Origin: Chengkuizengella axinellae
GTDB lineage: Bacteria; Bacillota; Bacilli; Paenibacillales; KCTC-33759
Assembly: GCF_030730905.1 (NCBI RefSeq)
Contig: NZ_JAVAMP010000001.1
Span: 62,001-126,000 of the forward strand
Reading direction: 5' to 3'
DNA length: 64,000 nt
The position numbers and the translations under genes are program-made. The notes below the pieces were generated by a model that was not told the origin of the DNA, made no database searches, and was given only the letters and a program-made list of their open reading frames with translations. Position 1 is the first letter of the stretch; every line of letters starts with the position of its first letter. Shown here one piece after another: positions 60,721-64,000 of this stretch.

Positions 60721-61377
60721 ATGAAAAAATATGAAACTTTAAAAAAGATGAATCAGTATGGTGTTGTTGCTGTATTAAGAGGAAAATCAGCAGAGGATGT
60801 ATTAAAGATGTCTGAAGCGGCAATTGCGGGCGGAATCAAGAGCATTGAAGTAACAATGACGGCTCCTGGAGCATTAGACATCATTGAAGAGTTATCCAAT
60901 AAATATAGTCAAAATGCGAATCCAGAGTCGCCAGTCATCGGTGCAGGAACGGTCCTAGATGATGTGACTGCTCGATTAGCCATATTAAAGGGAGCCTCTT
61001 ATGTAGTTTCCCCATCATTTCAGCCTGAGACAGCAACAATGTGTAATCGTTATCGCATTCCATATCTTCCAGGGGTCATGACAGTTCGTGAAGCACAGAC
61101 AGCAATTGAAGCAGGTGCTGACATTGTGAAGCTGTTCCCTGGTAATGTCTATAGTCCTTCTACGATCTCTGCGTTAAAAGGACCTCTTCCACAGTTGAAT
61201 ATTATGCCTACAGGTGGGGTGAATATAAAAAACTTGCATGAATGGATTCAGGCAGGTGCATTTGCCGTAGGCATTGGATCAGATTTAACAAAAGAAGCAG
61301 AAAAGACAGGGGATATTTCAATAGTGACTCAAAAAGCGGAAGACTATATGGAAGCTTTTTATCGTGCCAAGCAGTAA
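60721..61377 (+). CDS. kdgA: KDPG/KHG aldolase
   Basis: A 218-aa class I aldolase. GIKSIEVTMTAPGA supplies the catalytic glutamate, ADIVKLFPGN the Schiff-base lysine, and MPTGGVN the phosphate site. It splits KDPG into pyruvate and glyceraldehyde-3-phosphate, ending the pectin pathway. Ribosome site TTGGAGCG. Confidence 0.92.
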   Translation: MKKYETLKKMNQYGVVAVLRGKSAEDVLKMSEAAIAGGIKSIEVTMTAPGALDIIEELSNKYSQNANPESPVIGAGTVLDDVTARLAILKGASYVVSPSFQPETATMCNRYRIPYLPGVMTVREAQTAIEAGADIVKLFPGNVYSPSTISALKGPLPQLNIMPTGGVNIKNLHEWIQAGAFAVGIGSDLTKEAEKTGDISIVTQKAEDYMEAFYRAKQ

Positions 61378-61399
61378 GCAGATCTTAAGAGTTTTGTGG

Positions 61400-61432
61400 T
61401 TTCAAAGGGTGGATTTACTCCATCCTTTGAAA
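61400..61432 (+). promoter_or_regulatory. Strong hairpin between kdgA and uxaA
   Basis: Arms TTTCAAAGGGTGGA / TCCATCCTTTGAAA pair over 14 bp (one G-U) around a 5-nt loop, without a T run. It may slow decay or reduce read-through between the KDG and altronate genes. Confidence 0.5.
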
Positions 61433-61484
61433 TGTATTGAATTTGTAGATTAAAAATCATATTATCTATAAAAGAGGTGAGGGT

Positions 61485-62996
61485 ATGTTAGACGGCAAAA
61501 AAAACAACGTTGTTAAAATTCATGGAAGTGATTCTGTTGCTATCACTTTGAAAGAATTTAATGAAGGTGAACGAATTATTTTAGATGATAAAGTTGTTGA
61601 AATCAATGAGACCATTCCCTATGGACATAAGATTGCTATTAAGGATGTTTCAAAGGGTGAAGATATTATTAAATTTGGTTACCCAATCGGTCATTCTACT
61701 GAGAATATTGTTGCAGGAAGCTGGATACATAGTCATAACATGAAAACAAACCTACACGGAGAATTAGACTATGAATATGAAAAAGTAGAACAAAGCACAG
61801 ACAAACAAGTTCGTTCCTTTGATCAAACATTTAAAGGTTATATGAGAGACAATGGAGATGTAGGGATTAGAAATGAAATCTGGATCATTAATACGGTAGG
61901 TTGTATAAACAAAACTGCTGAACTCTTAGCCAATATGGCTAATCAAGAATTACGTGATGAATCTTTTGATGGTGTATTTCATTTTCCACATCCATTCGGT
62001 TGTTCTCAGCTTGGTGACGATCTAACTTATACTCAAAAACTATTAAGCAACTTAGTCCATCATCCAAATGCAGCAGGTGTATTAGTTTTAGGTTTAGGTT
62101 GTGAAAATAACTATATTGAATTGTTTAAAAAAGTTTTAGGTGATTATGACAATCGCAGAGTAAAATTTTTAGAGGTTCAAGCTGTGTCAGATGAGATGGA
62201 GTCAGGGTTGGATTTAATAGAAGAATTAGTTCAATATGCTAAAAAGTTTACTAGAGAAGATATACCAGTTTCTAAGTTAAAGATAGGATTGAAGTGTGGA
62301 GGTTCTGATGGTTTTTCGGGCATTACTGCCAATCCTTTAGTTGGTAGATTTGCTGATCACCTTATATCAAAAGGAGGGACAGCTGTATTAACAGAGGTGC
62401 CTGAAATGTTTGGAGCAGAAACCATCCTTATGAATCGAGCGAAAAATGAAGAAACATTTTCTAAAATCGTAGACCTTGTCAATGACTTTAAGCGTTATTT
62501 TATCAGACATGATCAAGTTGTTTATGAAAATCCTTCACCCGGTAATAAAAAAGGGGGGATTACAACGCTCGAAGAAAAATCATTAGGATGCATTCAGAAG
62601 GGTGGTTTTGCAGAAGTAAACGATGTTGTTCAATATGGTGAAAGAGTAACTGAGACAGGTTTAAACCTCTTACAAGGTCCTGGAAATGATCTTGTATCTG
62701 TAACCGCTTTAGCTGCTTCAGGTGCTCATATCGTGTTGTTTACAACGGGAAGAGGAACTCCTTTTGGTGGACCAGTCCCTACTGTAAAGATTTCTACAAA
62801 TACTGGCCTCTATGCAAGAAAGAAGAACTGGATTGATTTTGATGCAGGTCAGCTTTTAGACCACAAAGATATGAACCAATTAAGTGAAGAGTTATTTGAT
62901 TATGTAGTGAATGTAGCATCTGGAGATATTACTGTGAACAATGAATTTTACGGATTTAAGGAAATTGCAATATTTAAAGATGGCGTAATGATGTAG
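61485..62996 (+). CDS. uxaA: Altronate dehydratase
   Basis: A 503-aa UxaA: N-terminal SAF-like domain (residues 1-95) followed by the D-altronate/galactarate dehydratase catalytic domain with GYMRDNGDVGIRN, HPFGCSQLGDD, GLGCENN and CGGSDGFSGITANP. It dehydrates altronate to KDG in the galacturonate branch. Codons 7-10 (AAC AAC GTT GTT) form the same palindrome as the operators at 37847 and 50953. Start ATG follows AAAAGAGGTGAGG. Confidence 0.92.
   Translation: MLDGKKNNVVKIHGSDSVAITLKEFNEGERIILDDKVVEINETIPYGHKIAIKDVSKGEDIIKFGYPIGHSTENIVAGSWIHSHNMKTNLHGELDYEYEKVEQSTDKQVRSFDQTFKGYMRDNGDVGIRNEIWIINTVGCINKTAELLANMANQELRDESFDGVFHFPHPFGCSQLGDDLTYTQKLLSNLVHHPNAAGVLVLGLGCENNYIELFKKVLGDYDNRRVKFLEVQAVSDEMESGLDLIEELVQYAKKFTREDIPVSKLKIGLKCGGSDGFSGITANPLVGRFADHLISKGGTAVLTEVPEMFGAETILMNRAKNEETFSKIVDLVNDFKRYFIRHDQVVYENPSPGNKKGGITTLEEKSLGCIQKGGFAEVNDVVQYGERVTETGLNLLQGPGNDLVSVTALAASGAHIVLFTTGRGTPFGGPVPTVKISTNTGLYARKKNWIDFDAGQLLDHKDMNQLSEELFDYVVNVASGDITVNNEFYGFKEIAIFKDGVMM
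61503..61514. promoter_or_regulatory. Candidate LacI-type operator inside the uxaA coding start
   Basis: AACAACGTTGTT, perfect palindrome at codons 7-10 of uxaA, flanked by A-rich and AAAATT sequences. Binding here could block early elongation as a roadblock. Confidence 0.5.
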
Positions 62997-63028
62997 ATTA
63001 TATACATTTAGAGGACTGGAGGATGTTT

Positions 63029-64000
63029 ATGAAAATGAATCAGCTGAATCGTGAATGGATAGAAAAATATCAAAATAAACACAACTTCAAATCATCTGTT
63101 CATTTGGAAGAGAAGATTTTACAAATTGGCGAGGGTAATTTTTTACGTGGATTTTTAGATTGGATGATTTTTAAATTAAATCAACAAGGCAAGTTTGAGG
63201 GGAAAGTTGTTGCAGTCCAACCGACCAAACATGGCAAGGTAGTTCCGAAGCTAAATCAGCAAGACGGATTATATACAACGGTATTAAGAGGGATTGATGA
63301 TGGAGAAAAGGTAGAAAAAATTGAAATTATAGATTCTATCAGCCGTGGACTTAATCCATATGAACAGTGGGATGAGGTTTTAAAGGTTGCGGAATCGCCA
63401 ATGATACAGTTCGTCTTTTCAAACACAACGGAATCTGGTTTAACTTATAAAGAAGAAGTTTATGATCCTTCTCAGTCACCTGATTCTTTTCCGGGAAAAT
63501 TAACAGCTCTTTTATATCACCGTTTTAATAAACTTGGAATGGAAAAAAACTCAGGGTGGATTATTATTCCATGTGAATTAGTAGATTTTAATGGGCAGCT
63601 CTTAAAAGAGCTTGTATTGAAAACGGCTGAAAGCTGGAATCTTTCAGATCAATTTTTGCAGTGGATTGAAACTGAAAATATATTTTGCAACACACTGGTT
63701 GATCGTATTGTAACGGGATACCCTAAAGATCAAATAGAGGAATATGAAGAGAAGATAGGCTACGTAGATATTTTATTAACGACTGGAGAACCCTATCATC
63801 TTTTTGTCATAGATTCGCCAAAGGATATGAGAAACATTCTGCCATTTCATGAAATTGGATTAAATGTGCATTGGGATGAAATAAAACCGTATAGAGATTT
63901 AAAAGTAAAACTGTTAAATGGTCCACATACATTGATGGCTGCTGTTGGATTTTTATGTGGCATCGAAACGGTTAAGGAAGCGATGGAGGATGAGATCGTT
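63029..64000 (+). CDS. uxaB: Tagaturonate reductase (5' part, runs off window)
   Basis: An open frame of 324 codons from ATG 63029 (ribosome site TGGAGGATG) to the window end. LQIGEGNFLRGFLDWMI is the N-terminal nucleotide-binding signature of the mannitol dehydrogenase/UxaB family, and NTLVDRIVTGYPK and KLLNGPHTLMAAVGFLCG are conserved UxaB blocks. It reduces tagaturonate to altronate with NADH, one step before UxaA. About 160 residues are missing at the C-terminus. It lies 32 bp after uxaA, in the same operon. Confidence 0.9.
   Translation, partial: MKMNQLNREWIEKYQNKHNFKSSVHLEEKILQIGEGNFLRGFLDWMIFKLNQQGKFEGKVVAVQPTKHGKVVPKLNQQDGLYTTVLRGIDDGEKVEKIEIIDSISRGLNPYEQWDEVLKVAESPMIQFVFSNTTESGLTYKEEVYDPSQSPDSFPGKLTALLYHRFNKLGMEKNSGWIIIPCELVDFNGQLLKELVLKTAESWNLSDQFLQWIETENIFCNTLVDRIVTGYPKDQIEEYEEKIGYVDILLTTGEPYHLFVIDSPKDMRNILPFHEIGLNVHWDEIKPYRDLKVKLLNGPHTLMAAVGFLCGIETVKEAMEDEIV

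Overview
This window comes from a low-GC, Gram-positive, spore-forming member of the Bacillales. The DnaB/DnaI helicase-loading pair, the Bacillus-type sdhCAB operon, HemQ, Sda, YqzM, and the YutI-YuzB-YutJ and YumC/YumB neighbourhoods all point there. The aminofutalosine synthase MqnE (futalosine route to menaquinone), many strong AAGGAGG ribosome sites and a large pectin locus make a Paenibacillaceae-like organism most likely; the genus is not proven by the sequence.

Layout. 1-2.9 kb: tail of a UbiD-family decarboxylase, an EamA transporter, a HEPN-domain protein and an SDR dehydrogenase. 3.1-13.8 kb: a redox, iron-sulfur and heme neighbourhood (Nfu carrier, YuzB, YutJ-type NDH-2, MqnE, A-type Fe-S carrier, YumC ferredoxin reductase, YumB-type NDH-2, peroxiredoxin, HemQ, YuiB) mixed with small genes: two tandem membrane microproteins, two zinc-ribbon microproteins and sda. 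14.1-20.5 kb: alpha/beta hydrolase, dnaB-dnaI, yqzM, trxA, uvrC. 20.5-26.5 kb: CPBP protease, a LysR regulator divergent from sdhC-sdhA-sdhB. 26.5-29.3 kb: a decayed patch with a class V aminotransferase remnant next to an ArsR gene, a response-regulator gene interrupted by a small mobile element, an EcsC protein, and about 700 bp of repeats. 29.3-37.7 kb: two-component system, MGDG-type glycosyltransferase, DUF2062 protein, CzcD-type exporter and a Zn-type P-ATPase.

37.9-64 kb is one contiguous pectin/galacturonate utilisation locus. A secreted, SLH-anchored PL10 pectate lyase cuts polymer outside. An ABC importer (lipoprotein plus two permeases) with a YesS-like membrane AraC regulator brings oligomers in. 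Cytoplasmic GH105 and GH28 enzymes release monouronates. KdgF, KduI, KduD, KdgK and KdgA carry unsaturated uronate to pyruvate plus glyceraldehyde-3-phosphate; UxaA and UxaB (the latter cut by the window end) serve the galacturonate branch. LacI-type and DeoR-type regulators, a catabolite-responsive element and three near-identical AACAACGTTGTT palindromes show how it is probably controlled. A 369-aa protein, an MFS transporter and two Gfo/Idh oxidoreductases in the locus have no assigned role.

The most unusual signals are non-coding: a family of about 126-bp hairpin-ended elements flanked by TTTAT, one of which interrupts a response-regulator gene so cleanly that the empty site can be reconstructed; arrays of a 24-bp unit in forward and inverted orientation; a GC-rich palindromic intergenic repeat; and a hairpin in front of trxA that would bring a distant strong Shine-Dalgarno next to the start codon. 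No rRNA, tRNA or CRISPR array was seen.
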